In this document: positions 44,145 through 51,778 of the stretch, one piece after another
Layout of the letters: each line of letters starts with the position of its first letter
Position numbering within the stretch: the stretch's first letter is position 1
DNA from: Chryseobacterium sp. HSC-36S06
Lineage (GTDB): Bacteria > Bacteroidota > Bacteroidia > Flavobacteriales > Weeksellaceae
Assembly: GCF_024171485.1 (NCBI RefSeq)
Contig: NZ_JALJZX010000001.1
Coordinates: 620,001 to 684,000 of the forward strand
Direction of reading: 5' to 3'
DNA: 64,000 nt
Position numbers and translations under genes: made by a program
Notes under the pieces: model-generated
Told to the model about the DNA's origin: nothing
Databases searched by the model: none
What the model saw: only the letters and a program-made list of their open reading frames with translations

Positions 44145-45485
44145 ATGAAAACACTTATTAAAAGCGCGCAGATCGTCAACGAAAACAAGATTTTCGAAAG
44201 CGATTTGCTTATTGAAAACCATCTTATTGTAAAAATTGAAAAAAACATTTCTCCCGAAAGTGCTGATCGTGTGATTGATGCTTCAGGTAAATATCTTTTG
44301 CCGGGAGTAATTGATGATCAGGTACATTTTAGGGAACCCGGATTAACGCATAAAGGTGATATTGAAAGTGAATCAAGAGCTGCGGTCGCGGGCGGAGTTA
44401 CGAGTTTTATAGAGCAGCCCAACACTGTTCCGAATGCCGTTACACAGGAACTTCTGGAAGATAAATATAAAATCGCGTCAGAAAAATCTTTTGCGAATTA
44501 TTCTTTTATGATGGGCGGAACCAATGATAATCTGGAAGAAATTCTGAAAACAAATCCGCGAAATGTTGCCGGTATCAAACTCTTTCTCGGTTCTTCCACA
44601 GGAAATATGCTCGTTGATAATCCTGAAACTTTAGAAAATATTTTCAGCAAAACCAAAATGCTTATTGCTGTTCACTGTGAAGATGAGGCGACCATCAGAG
44701 CCAATACCGAAAAGTACATGAAGGAATTTGGCGATGATATCCCGATGAAATTTCATCACCTTATAAGAAGCGAAGAGGCGTGTTATATTTCATCTTCTAA
44801 AGCGGTGGAACTGGCAAAAAAAACCGGAGCGCGTCTTCATGTTTTTCATGTTTCTACGGCAAAAGAAACCGAACTTTTCAGAAATGATATTCCTTTAAAA
44901 GATAAAAAAATAACCGCCGAAGTTTGTGTTCATCATCTCACTTTCACAAATGCAGATTACGAAACCAAAGGAACTTTAATTAAATGGAATCCTGCGGTGA
45001 AAACTCAAAAGGATAAGGATGGTCTTTGGAAAGCGCTTTTAGATGACAGAATTGATGTCATCGCTACTGATCACGCGCCGCACACCTGGGAAGAGAAGCA
45101 GAATGTGTACACCAAAGCACCGTCTGGCGGGCCGCTCGTTCAGCATTCATTGGCTATTATGCTCGAAAATTTTAGAAACGGAAAAATTTCTCTGGAAAAA
45201 ATTGTTGAAAAAATGTGTCACAATCCTGCCATTCTATTCCAGATTGAAAAGCGGGGTTTTATCCGCGAAGGTTATAAAGCGGATTTAATTTTGGTTGATC
45301 TAAATGGTAGTACCACCGTTTCTAAAGAAAATCTTCTTTACAAATGTGGCTGGAGTCCGTTGGAAGGAACAGAATTTCATTCTAAAGTTACTCATACGTT
45401 CGTTAACGGACATTTGGTTTTCGAAAACGGAAGGATTTCGGAGGAAAAATTCGGCGAGAGATTACTTTTTAAGAGGAATTATTAA
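44145..45485 (+). CDS. pyrC: Dihydroorotase (class I type), altered HxH motif
   Basis: 446 residues; amidohydrolase fold. The metal-site entry reads DDQVHFREPG (57-66): the usual HxH is Gln59-Val-His61. The rest of the site is intact: carbamylated Lys in IKLFLGSSTGN (near 148), His in AVHCEDE, His in FHVSTAKE and catalytic Asp in ATDHAPH. This group is annotated as dihydroorotase in Flavobacteriia (third step of pyrimidine synthesis), but by sequence alone another cyclic amidohydrolase cannot be excluded. Divergent from the flippase promoter. The upstream TAAATTTA may be a variant -7 element. Confidence 0.8.
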   Translation: MKTLIKSAQIVNENKIFESDLLIENHLIVKIEKNISPESADRVIDASGKYLLPGVIDDQVHFREPGLTHKGDIESESRAAVAGGVTSFIEQPNTVPNAVTQELLEDKYKIASEKSFANYSFMMGGTNDNLEEILKTNPRNVAGIKLFLGSSTGNMLVDNPETLENIFSKTKMLIAVHCEDEATIRANTEKYMKEFGDDIPMKFHHLIRSEEACYISSSKAVELAKKTGARLHVFHVSTAKETELFRNDIPLKDKKITAEVCVHHLTFTNADYETKGTLIKWNPAVKTQKDKDGLWKALLDDRIDVIATDHAPHTWEEKQNVYTKAPSGGPLVQHSLAIMLENFRNGKISLEKIVEKMCHNPAILFQIEKRGFIREGYKADLILVDLNGSTTVSKENLLYKCGWSPLEGTEFHSKVTHTFVNGHLVFENGRISEEKFGERLLFKRNY

Positions 45486-45490
45486 TTTTT

Positions 45491-45574
45491 GGACGCCTTC
45501 ATCCGTCTTCCGCTCCCAATCTTTTTGTTCCGCTGCGCCTCACAAAAAGGATTTCCGCTCAAGCCGGGGCGCGG
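45491..45574. repeat. GC-rich intergenic repeat-like element
   Basis: In an otherwise AT-rich genome this stretch is GC-rich. It contains TTCCGCT three times (45508, 45528, 45553) and an inverted repeat CTTTTTGT / ACAAAAAG (45521-45528, 45542-45549) around a GC-rich loop. The layout resembles a dispersed intergenic repeat I recall from flavobacterial genomes. It lies just after the dihydroorotase stop and could act as a terminator. Confidence 0.6.
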
Positions 45575-45727
45575 TTAAATATTTTATAGACAGTTTTAGT
45601 TGCTTAATGAAATATATCTTGCATCATTTTTTGGGCTGGTTTCGCTTTCATCAATAGGCTTTATTTCCAGCATAGCAATTCATTTATTCCGCTGATAATT
45701 TTCCTTAAATTTACAAAAACAAAGAAT

Positions 45728-46609
45728 ATGAATTTGTATACACAACCCATGCTCAAAGAAGGAGCATTAAAAGATAAAGTTGCCATTGTTACGGGTGGCG
45801 GAAGTGGTTTGGGAAAAGCAATGACCAAGTATTTCCTCCAACTCGGCGCAAAAGTGGTGATTACTTCACGGAATCTGGAGAAACTTCAGGCTACGGCAAA
45901 AGAACTTGAAGATGAAACAGGCGGAAAGGTGCTTTGTGTAGCCTGCGATGTAAGAAATTGGGACGAAGTTGAGGCGATGAAGGAAGCCGCGGTGAAAGAA
46001 TTCGGTAGAATCGATATTTTACTCAACAATGCAGCCGGAAACTTTATTTCGCCAACCGAGAGACTTACACATTCGGCATTCGACTCCATTTTGGATATTG
46101 TTTTGAAAGGAACTAAAAACTGCACGCTTTCCGTTGGTAAATACTGGATTGATAACAAAATTCCGGGAACAGTACTCAACATCGTTACCACTTATGCGTG
46201 GACCGGTTCAGCGTATGTAGTTCCATCTGCCTGCGCAAAAGCGGGAGTTTTGGCGATGACCAGAAGTTTGGCGGTAGAATGGGCAAAGTACGGGATTCGA
46301 TTTAATGCCATTGCCCCGGGACCTTTTCCGACAAAAGGAGCTTGGGACAGGTTGTTGCCTGGAGATTTACAGGAAAAATTCGATATGCGGAAAAAAGTCC
46401 CGTTGAGAAGAGTTGGGGAGCACCAGGAATTGGCCAATCTTGCGGCGTATCTTGTGTCCGATTATTCCGCGTATATGAATGGGGAAGTGGTAACGATTGA
46501 TGGAGGCGAATGGCTTCAGGGAGCCGGCGAATTCAATATGCTCGAAGAGATTCCTCAGGAAATGTGGGATATGCTTGAAGCGATGATCAAGTCCAAAAAG
46601 TCTAATTAA
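45728..46609 (+). CDS. SDR oxidoreductase, 2,4-dienoyl-CoA reductase-like
   Basis: 293 residues. Rossmann motif TGGGSGLG at 22-29, NNAAGNFISPTERL near 97-110, VVPSACAKAGVLAMTRSLA near 164-182 and FNAIAPGPFPTKGAW near 190-206. In classical SDRs the catalytic pair is Tyr-x3-Lys; here it is Ser167-x3-Lys171, as in 2,4-dienoyl-CoA reductases (DECR family), whose AAGNF and PGP-TKGA segments also match. It therefore probably reduces unsaturated fatty acyl-CoAs with NADPH in beta-oxidation of polyunsaturated fatty acids. The gene stands alone, followed by a terminator. Confidence 0.85.
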   Translation: MNLYTQPMLKEGALKDKVAIVTGGGSGLGKAMTKYFLQLGAKVVITSRNLEKLQATAKELEDETGGKVLCVACDVRNWDEVEAMKEAAVKEFGRIDILLNNAAGNFISPTERLTHSAFDSILDIVLKGTKNCTLSVGKYWIDNKIPGTVLNIVTTYAWTGSAYVVPSACAKAGVLAMTRSLAVEWAKYGIRFNAIAPGPFPTKGAWDRLLPGDLQEKFDMRKKVPLRRVGEHQELANLAAYLVSDYSAYMNGEVVTIDGGEWLQGAGEFNMLEEIPQEMWDMLEAMIKSKKSN

Positions 46610-46623
46610 CAGACAATCAATAT

Positions 46624-46657
46624 AAAAGCTCAAAAACGCAGTTTTTGGGCTTTTTTT
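46624..46657 (+). terminator. Terminator after the SDR gene
   Basis: 14-bp stem AAAAGCTCAAAAAC / GTTTTTGGGCTTTT (one G-T pair) with loop GCA, ending in a T run to 46657. Confidence 0.9.
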
Positions 46658-46679
46658 ATACCACAAATCTTAATATTTA

Positions 46680-46713
46680 AACAAACAAAAAACGCCCTGA
46701 AAATCAGAGCGTT
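46680..46713 (-). terminator. Terminator of tRNA-Gln
   Basis: AACGC, one mismatch, CTGA / TCAG, GCGTT (46691-46713) with loop AAA; minus-strand read continues into TTTTTTGTTTG. Confidence 0.8.
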
Positions 46714-46726
46714 ATACCTAAATTTG

Positions 46727-46797
46727 TAGACCCACAGGGATTCGAACCCCAACTGGCGGTACCAAAAACCGAAGTGCTACCGTTACACCATGGGTCT
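46727..46797 (-). tRNA. tRNA-Gln (TTG)
   Basis: Minus strand: acceptor AGACCCA / TGGGTCT, D-arm GTGTAACGGTAGCAC, anticodon loop TTTTGGT between CGGT and ACCG giving anticodon TTG, T-arm with loop TTCGAAT. Discriminator A at 46727; CCA not encoded. Confidence 0.94.
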
Positions 46798-46815
46798 GTC
46801 TTTATTTTGGTGGTG

Positions 46816-46846
46816 CAAATCTAGAAAATATTTTATTACGGCGCAA
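46816..46846 (-). promoter_or_regulatory. Promoter of tRNA-Gln
   Basis: Minus-strand -7 TAGATTTG (complement of 46816-46823) and a TTG (complement of 46844-46846) about 20 nt upstream; the -7 lies 18 nt before the tRNA. Confidence 0.7.
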
Positions 46847-46910
46847 GACTTTTTCAAAAATAAATTTCAAAATTAAAATTCCAATCTCTTTCTATAAGAT
46901 TTTTATTCCG

Positions 46911-46918
46911 TATTTTTG
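46911..46918 (+). promoter_or_regulatory. -7 element for recA
   Basis: TATTTTTG, matching TAnnTTTG, 17 nt before the recA ATG. No obvious LexA-type palindrome seen around it. Confidence 0.55.
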
Positions 46919-46935
46919 AGCAAATAATTTTACAG

Positions 46936-47937
46936 ATGAGCAGTATTGAAGATAAAAAGAAAGCACTTTCGTTGGTGCTTGACAAACTAGATAAAACCTA
47001 CGGTAAAGGAACCGTAATGACTTTAGGAGATGCATCCGTAGACGATTCAATCGAGGTGATTCCTTCTGGTTCACTAGGTTTGGATTTGGCTTTAGGCGTA
47101 GGCGGATATCCGCGCGGCAGAGTCATTGAAATTTACGGGCCGGAATCTTCAGGAAAAACGACCTTAACCCTGCATGCTATTGCAGAAGCCCAGAAAGCGG
47201 GCGGAATCGCGGCATTTATTGATGCTGAGCACGCATTCGACAGGCATTATGCTTCCAAATTAGGAATTAACCTTGATGATTTGATTATCTCACAGCCCGA
47301 CAATGGGGAGCAGGCATTGGAAATTGCCGATAACCTGATCCGTTCAGGCGCGATTGATATCGTGGTTATTGACTCTGTTGCAGCGCTGACTCCAAAAGCA
47401 GAGATTGAAGGCGAAATGGGAGATTCCAAGATGGGACTTCATGCAAGATTGATGTCGCAGGCTTTAAGAAAACTCACCGCAACCATTTCTAAAACTAAGT
47501 GTACCGTAATTTTCATCAACCAGTTAAGAGAAAAAATCGGTGTGATGTTCGGAAATCCTGAAACAACAACCGGAGGTAACGCATTGAAGTTTTACGCATC
47601 TGTGAGAATTGATATCAGAAAAGCCAGCGCACCGATTAAAACAGGTGACGAAGCTGTAGGAAGCCGTGTGAAGGTGAAAATCGTTAAGAATAAAGTCGCT
47701 CCACCGTTCAAAATGGCGGAATTTGATATTATGTACGGTGAAGGCGTATCAAAAGTAGGAGAGATCCTGGATATGGCGGTAGAAACCGGAGTTGTGAAGA
47801 AAAGCGGTTCATGGTTCAGCTACGAAGAAACTAAACTCGGACAAGGCCGCGACGCGGTGCGGGACATGTTGAAAGACAATCCGGAGCTTGCTGATGAACT
47901 TGAAGGAAAGATTAAAGAAAGTTTGCTCAATAAATAG
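46936..47937 (+). CDS. recA: Recombinase RecA
   Basis: 333 residues. Walker A GPESSGKT at 68-75, Walker [16 protein letters not shown] near 140-154, the DNA-binding loop L1 [19 protein letters not shown], and [22 protein letters not shown] with loop L2. It forms the ATP-dependent filament on single-stranded DNA for homologous recombination and SOS signalling. Normal length; the C-terminus is moderately acidic ([14 protein letters not shown]). Monocistronic with its own terminator. Confidence 0.98.
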   Translation: MSSIEDKKKALSLVLDKLDKTYGKGTVMTLGDASVDDSIEVIPSGSLGLDLALGVGGYPRGRVIEIYGPESSGKTTLTLHAIAEAQKAGGIAAFIDAEHAFDRHYASKLGINLDDLIISQPDNGEQALEIADNLIRSGAIDIVVIDSVAALTPKAEIEGEMGDSKMGLHARLMSQALRKLTATISKTKCTVIFINQLREKIGVMFGNPETTTGGNALKFYASVRIDIRKASAPIKTGDEAVGSRVKVKIVKNKVAPPFKMAEFDIMYGEGVSKVGEILDMAVETGVVKKSGSWFSYEETKLGQGRDAVRDMLKDNPELADELEGKIKESLLNK

Positions 47938-47958
47938 TTACGAGCGAACAGAATATTC

Positions 47959-47987
47959 AAAAGACAGCTATTAAGGCTGTCTTTTTT
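47959..47987 (+). terminator. Terminator of recA
   Basis: 10-bp stem AAAAGACAGC / GCTGTCTTTT with a 7-nt loop and a T run to 47987. Confidence 0.9.
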
Positions 47988-48003
47988 CGTGAAATATAGT
48001 AGG

Positions 48004-48024
48004 AAAATGACAATTTGGCATTTT
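48004..48024. promoter_or_regulatory. Operator-like palindrome at the htpG promoter
   Basis: Imperfect palindrome with half-sites AAAATGACAA and TTGGCATTTT around a central T; 9 of 10 pairs match. It overlaps the proposed -33 TTTG at 48014-48017. Placement suggests control of htpG by a DNA-binding regulator. Confidence 0.5.
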
Positions 48025-48043
48025 CCCGATCATGGTACTTTTT
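48014..48043 (+). promoter_or_regulatory. Promoter of htpG
   Basis: -33 TTTG at 48014-48017 and a -7 variant TACTTTTT at 48036-48043 (last base differs from TAnnTTTG), spacer 18 nt. The predicted start near 48050 gives a leader of about 28 nt. Confidence 0.55.
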
Positions 48044-48077
48044 TTGAAAAATTCAGTTCAAACTAAATCTAAATATT

Positions 48078-49973
48078 ATGACTAAAGGAAATATTAATGT
48101 TTCAGTGGAAAATATTTTCCCGCTGATTAAAAAATTTCTCTACAGCGATCATGAAATCTTCCTTCGGGAACTTATTTCTAATGCAACTGATGCCACTTTG
48201 AAATTAAAGCATTTGACCAACGTGGGCGAGGCAAACGTGGTATACGGAAATCCCCAAATCGAGGTTAAAGTCGATAAAGAAAACAAAAAGCTTCACATCA
48301 TCGATCAGGGTCTTGGTATGACCGGCGAAGAAGTTGAAAAATACATCAATCAGGTAGCATTTTCGGGCGCAGAAGAGTTTCTGGAAAAGTATAAAGACAG
48401 CGCGAAAGATGCCGGCATTATCGGTCATTTTGGTCTCGGGTTTTATTCCGCTTTTATGGTGGCCGAGAAAGTTGAAATTTTAACAAAATCCTACAAAGAA
48501 GATACAACTGCAGTACGGTGGATCTGCGATGGCAGTCCTGAATTTACATTGGAAGAAACCGCGGATAAAACTGATAGAGGAACTGAAATTATTCTTCACA
48601 TCGCTGAAGATTCTACAGAATTTCTTGAAGAATCGAGAATCCGCGAACTGCTTTTAAAGTACAATAAATTTATGCCTGTACCGATTAAATTCGGAACCAG
48701 AACAGAAACTTTGCCGTTACCGGAAGACGCAGCTGAAGACGTGAAACCGGAAACGAAAGAAGTGGATAACATCATCAATAATCCAACTCCGGCGTGGACG
48801 AAAGCGCCTGCAGACTTAAAAGATGAGGATTACAAGAATTTTTACAGAGAACTGTATCCTATGCAGTTTGAAGATCCTTTGTTCCACATTCACCTGAATG
48901 TAGATTATCCGTTTAATTTAACCGGAGTGTTGTTTTTCCCGAAACTTGCGAATAATCTGAATATCGAAAAAGATAAAATTCAACTCTATCAAAACCAGGT
49001 TTATGTAACTGATGAGGTGAAGGGAATTGTTCCTGATTTTTTAATGCTTCTCCGTGGTGTTATTGATTCACCCGATATTCCACTGAATGTTTCGCGTTCT
49101 TATCTTCAGGCTGATGGTGCGGTGAAGAAAATTTCGTCTTACATCACGAAAAAAGTGGCCGACAAAATGGCTTCACTGATTAATGAAAACCGGGAAGATT
49201 ACGAGAAAAAATGGAATGACATTAAAATTGTCATTGAATACGGAATGATCTCTGAAGATAAATTCTATGAAAAATCTGACAAATTTGCCCTGTATCCCAA
49301 TGTAGACGGAAAATATTTCCTCTGGAATGAACTCACAGAAAAAATTAAAGCAAACCAAACCGACAAGGACGGTAATTTAGTAATACTTTATGCTACCAAC
49401 GAACACGATCAGCACAGTTACGTTCAGGCAGCTCAGGGCAAGGGTTACGAAGTTTTATTGCTGGATTCGCCGATCGTTCCACATCTGATCCAGAAACTGG
49501 AAAGCTCGAAAGAGAAAATTCAGTTTGCGAGAGTAGATGCCGATCACATCAACAATCTCATCAAAAAAGATGAGCCCGTAATTTCTAAACTGAATGACAC
49601 AGAAAAGGAAACACTGAAGAAAAATGTTGAAGAAGGAATTTCCGATTCTAAATTTACCGTTCAGCTGGAAGATCTTGAAAGCACCGATGCACCTTTTATC
49701 ATTACGCAGCCGGAATTTATGCGAAGAATGAAAGACATGCAGGCTACCGGAGGAGGCGGGATGTTTGGAATGGGGAATTTCCCGGAAATGTATAATTTGG
49801 TGGTGAATACGAACAGCGAACTTGCCGGAAAAATTCTTGCTACTGAAAGTACCGACGAGAAGTCCTCACAAATTAAGCAGGCATTAGATTTGGCGAAACT
49901 ATCACAGAATCTTTTGAAAGGAAAAGAGCTTACAGATTTTATTCAGAGAAGTTATCAGAATCTTACTCGATAA
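48078..49973 (+). CDS. htpG: Molecular chaperone HtpG (Hsp90)
   Basis: 631 residues. The GHKL ATPase N-domain contains FLRELISNATDATLKLKHL, IIDQGLGMTGEEVEKYINQ, and GHFGLGFYSAFMVAEKVEI. The middle domain has GVLFFPK, VYVTDEVKGIVPDFLMLLRGVIDSPD and NVSRSYLQ with the catalytic-loop Arg. The C-terminal dimerisation domain contains the Gly/Met-rich loop GGGGMFGMGNFPEM. ATP-driven folding chaperone in the cytoplasm. Compared with E. coli HtpG there is an insert with acidic residues at about 215-235 (EDAAEDVKPETKEVDN). Confidence 0.97.
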   Translation: MTKGNINVSVENIFPLIKKFLYSDHEIFLRELISNATDATLKLKHLTNVGEANVVYGNPQIEVKVDKENKKLHIIDQGLGMTGEEVEKYINQVAFSGAEEFLEKYKDSAKDAGIIGHFGLGFYSAFMVAEKVEILTKSYKEDTTAVRWICDGSPEFTLEETADKTDRGTEIILHIAEDSTEFLEESRIRELLLKYNKFMPVPIKFGTRTETLPLPEDAAEDVKPETKEVDNIINNPTPAWTKAPADLKDEDYKNFYRELYPMQFEDPLFHIHLNVDYPFNLTGVLFFPKLANNLNIEKDKIQLYQNQVYVTDEVKGIVPDFLMLLRGVIDSPDIPLNVSRSYLQADGAVKKISSYITKKVADKMASLINENREDYEKKWNDIKIVIEYGMISEDKFYEKSDKFALYPNVDGKYFLWNELTEKIKANQTDKDGNLVILYATNEHDQHSYVQAAQGKGYEVLLLDSPIVPHLIQKLESSKEKIQFARVDADHINNLIKKDEPVISKLNDTEKETLKKNVEEGISDSKFTVQLEDLESTDAPFIITQPEFMRRMKDMQATGGGGMFGMGNFPEMYNLVVNTNSELAGKILATESTDEKSSQIKQALDLAKLSQNLLKGKELTDFIQRSYQNLTR

Positions 49974-49982
49974 AATTTTCGG

Positions 49983-50015
49983 AGCGCTGTTAGGGCTTGA
50001 AGCCCTAACAGCGCT
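49983..50015. repeat. Perfect 15-bp palindromic unit
   Basis: AGCGCTGTTAGGGCT / AGCCCTAACAGCGCT with loop TGA. There is no T run, so it is not a typical terminator. GC-rich compared with surroundings and resembles REP-like palindromic units. Confidence 0.75.
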
Positions 50016-50034
50016 TACATCATAACACATTATA

Positions 50035-50070
50035 AATCCGGGGAGCTAAAGGCTCCCCCGGATTTTATTT
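50035..50070 (+). terminator. Hairpin after htpG, terminator or palindromic unit
   Basis: AATCCGGGGAGC / GCTCCCCCGGATT (one bulged C) with loop TAAAG, followed on the plus strand by TTTATTTT. It can stop htpG transcription and may also stop the minus-strand alkyltransferase-like gene. Confidence 0.7.
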
Positions 50071-50101
50071 TAACCGCGGCCCCGCAGCCACCGCGCAAAA
50101 A

Positions 50102-50407
50102 CTATAATTCATCCAACGGATTCCAGAATACCTTCTTGAAATCCTTAATTTTATTTCCCTCCACGGTAATGCCTTCTTTTTCCAGCTTTTCCGTAAGCGC
50201 TTCCAGACAACTTGCTGTGATATGGCCAGAAGAATTGCACACCCGGTGAGCCGGAAAATCTTCATTGTAATCACGTAGTGCATTTCCAACATGTCGGGAG
50301 TGATTCGGGTAACCCACTGCTTTTGCAATCGCGCCGTAACTGGTTACTCTGCCTTTTGGAATCAAATGGATAATTTCGAAAACCTGCCGTTTAAATTGTG
50401 GATCCAT
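50102..50407 (-). CDS. Alkyltransferase-like protein (ATL)
   Basis: 101 residues, only the DNA-binding/active-site half of an O6-alkylguanine-DNA alkyltransferase. It has KGRVTSYGAIAKAVGYPNHSRHVGNAL with the helix-turn-helix and Arg finger, cut here to its core. The active-site motif PCHR is PAHR at 52-55, so the alkyl-accepting Cys is Ala53. ATL proteins bind alkylated guanine without repairing it and pass the lesion to nucleotide excision repair. Later cysteines (57, 67) are not at the catalytic position. It lies 25 nt after queA on the same strand. Confidence 0.88.
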   Translation of the reverse strand: MDPQFKRQVFEIIHLIPKGRVTSYGAIAKAVGYPNHSRHVGNALRDYNEDFPAHRVCNSSGHITASCLEALTEKLEKEGITVEGNKIKDFKKVFWNPLDEL

Positions 50408-50432
50408 TTTTAAATTTCATGGAGTAATAATA

Positions 50433-51659
50433 TTATTTAGTGGGGAGTAATAAACTTCCGTCACCATAACTTAGAAAGCGGAAATCATTTTCTAAAGCGT
50501 GTTTGTAAATCTTTTTCCAGTCATTTCCTATCAACGCAGAAACCAACAAAAGCAGCGTTGATTGTGGCTGATGAAAATTCGTAATCAGACCTTTAACGAT
50601 TTTGAAGGAATATCCAGGTGCAATAATAATTTCGGTTTCGATGGATAAATGCTTTTGCTGCGTGTTTTTTATCCAGTTTACCAGAGCTTTGATCGCTGCT
50701 TCCGCGGTGCAGACTGCCTCGGTTTCATATGGCAGCCATTGGGTGATTTTGAGTTCTTCGTAGCTGATCTCAGGGTTTTTAGCAATCATATTTCCCATCC
50801 AGTATATACTTTCCAAAGTACGGGTAGAAGTGGTGCCAACGGTGATAATCGGTTGCTGAATTTTCGTAATCAAATTTTCAAGAAAGTCTGTGGTGATGTT
50901 GAGGTATTCGGCATGCATGATGTGATCTTCCATCACTTCAGATTTCACGGGCTTAAATGTCCCTGCACCCACATGCAAAGTGGTGAATAAAGATGAAATT
51001 CCTTTCTCCTCGAAATCATTCAGTACCCGTTCTGTAAAGTGCAGGCCGGCGGTAGGTGCCGCTACCGATCCTTCGTTTTCGGAATAAACGGTTTGGTAAG
51101 AATCTTCGTCTACTTTTTCTGCAACTCTTTTGATGTAAGGAGGCAAAGGGGTTGCTCCGGCAGCATCCATTACTTTTCCGAAAGGAATTTCTCCCGGCGA
51201 CCAAGTGAATTTTACGAGGTAAGCATCCTCCAGCTTGCCGACGATTTCAGCAGAGAGTTTTACCTGAGTTCCGTCCAGGTTTATAATTTTTGCGAGGTGC
51301 TGCTCTCTCCATTTGGAAACTTTGCCGATGAAACAGATCCACGTCACGGAATTCTGTTCCAGAAAATGTTGTTCATAGTCAATGGCTTCACCGTAAGGTT
51401 CCAGACAGAACACTTCTATGTTTGCTCCGTTTTCATTCTTAAAGAACAGCCTCGATTTAACAACCTTTGTATCATTAAATACTAAAACAGCATTTTCGGG
51501 GAGATAATCACAGATGTTCCGGTAAATGTTTTCTGATATTTTTTTGTCCTTATAAACTAATAATTTTGACTGGTCGCGTGGATTAACTGGATTGTAGGCG
51601 ATTTTTTCTGCCGGTAAATCGTAGGTAAAGTCTTCGATCTTTAGATGTTTTGGATGCAT
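50433..51659 (-). CDS. queA: tRNA preQ1 S-adenosylmethionine ribosyltransferase-isomerase
   Basis: 408 residues, longer than E. coli QueA, as usual in Bacteroidota. Motifs: FTYDLPAEKIAYNPVNPRDQSKLL (cut here) at the N-terminus, VLVFNDTKVVKSRL, ATPLPPYIKR, YQTVY...GSVAAPTAGLHFT, TLHVGAGTFKPV, and TSTRTLES. It transfers ribosyl from SAM to preQ1 in tRNA to give epoxyqueuosine. It is followed by the ATL gene, probably in one transcript. Confidence 0.95.
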   Translation of the reverse strand: MHPKHLKIEDFTYDLPAEKIAYNPVNPRDQSKLLVYKDKKISENIYRNICDYLPENAVLVFNDTKVVKSRLFFKNENGANIEVFCLEPYGEAIDYEQHFLEQNSVTWICFIGKVSKWREQHLAKIINLDGTQVKLSAEIVGKLEDAYLVKFTWSPGEIPFGKVMDAAGATPLPPYIKRVAEKVDEDSYQTVYSENEGSVAAPTAGLHFTERVLNDFEEKGISSLFTTLHVGAGTFKPVKSEVMEDHIMHAEYLNITTDFLENLITKIQQPIITVGTTSTRTLESIYWMGNMIAKNPEISYEELKITQWLPYETEAVCTAEAAIKALVNWIKNTQQKHLSIETEIIIAPGYSFKIVKGLITNFHQPQSTLLLLVSALIGNDWKKIYKHALENDFRFLSYGDGSLLLPTK

Positions 51660-51731
51660 TCTGCAAATCTCTGAAAATCTAAAGTTTTTCGCCAGAAAAA
51701 TTCATTGTTTTTGATGTCAGTTCTTTAACAA

Positions 51732-51759
51732 AAACTCCCGCAAAAGATTGCAGGAGTTT
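51732..51759 (-). terminator. Terminator of the deoxyhypusine-synthase-like gene
   Basis: AAACTCC, one mismatch, GCAA / TTGC, GGAGTTT with loop AAGA; minus strand runs on into TTTTGTT. Located just past the stop at 51779. Confidence 0.8.
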
Positions 51760-51778
51760 AATGATGTATTATTCTCTT

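Noticed and set aside
48014-48043. A sigma-54 promoter for htpG (TTTGGCA resembles a -24 box).
   Set aside because: No TTGC-like -12 element at the right distance; a TTTG/TAnnTTTn reading fits better.
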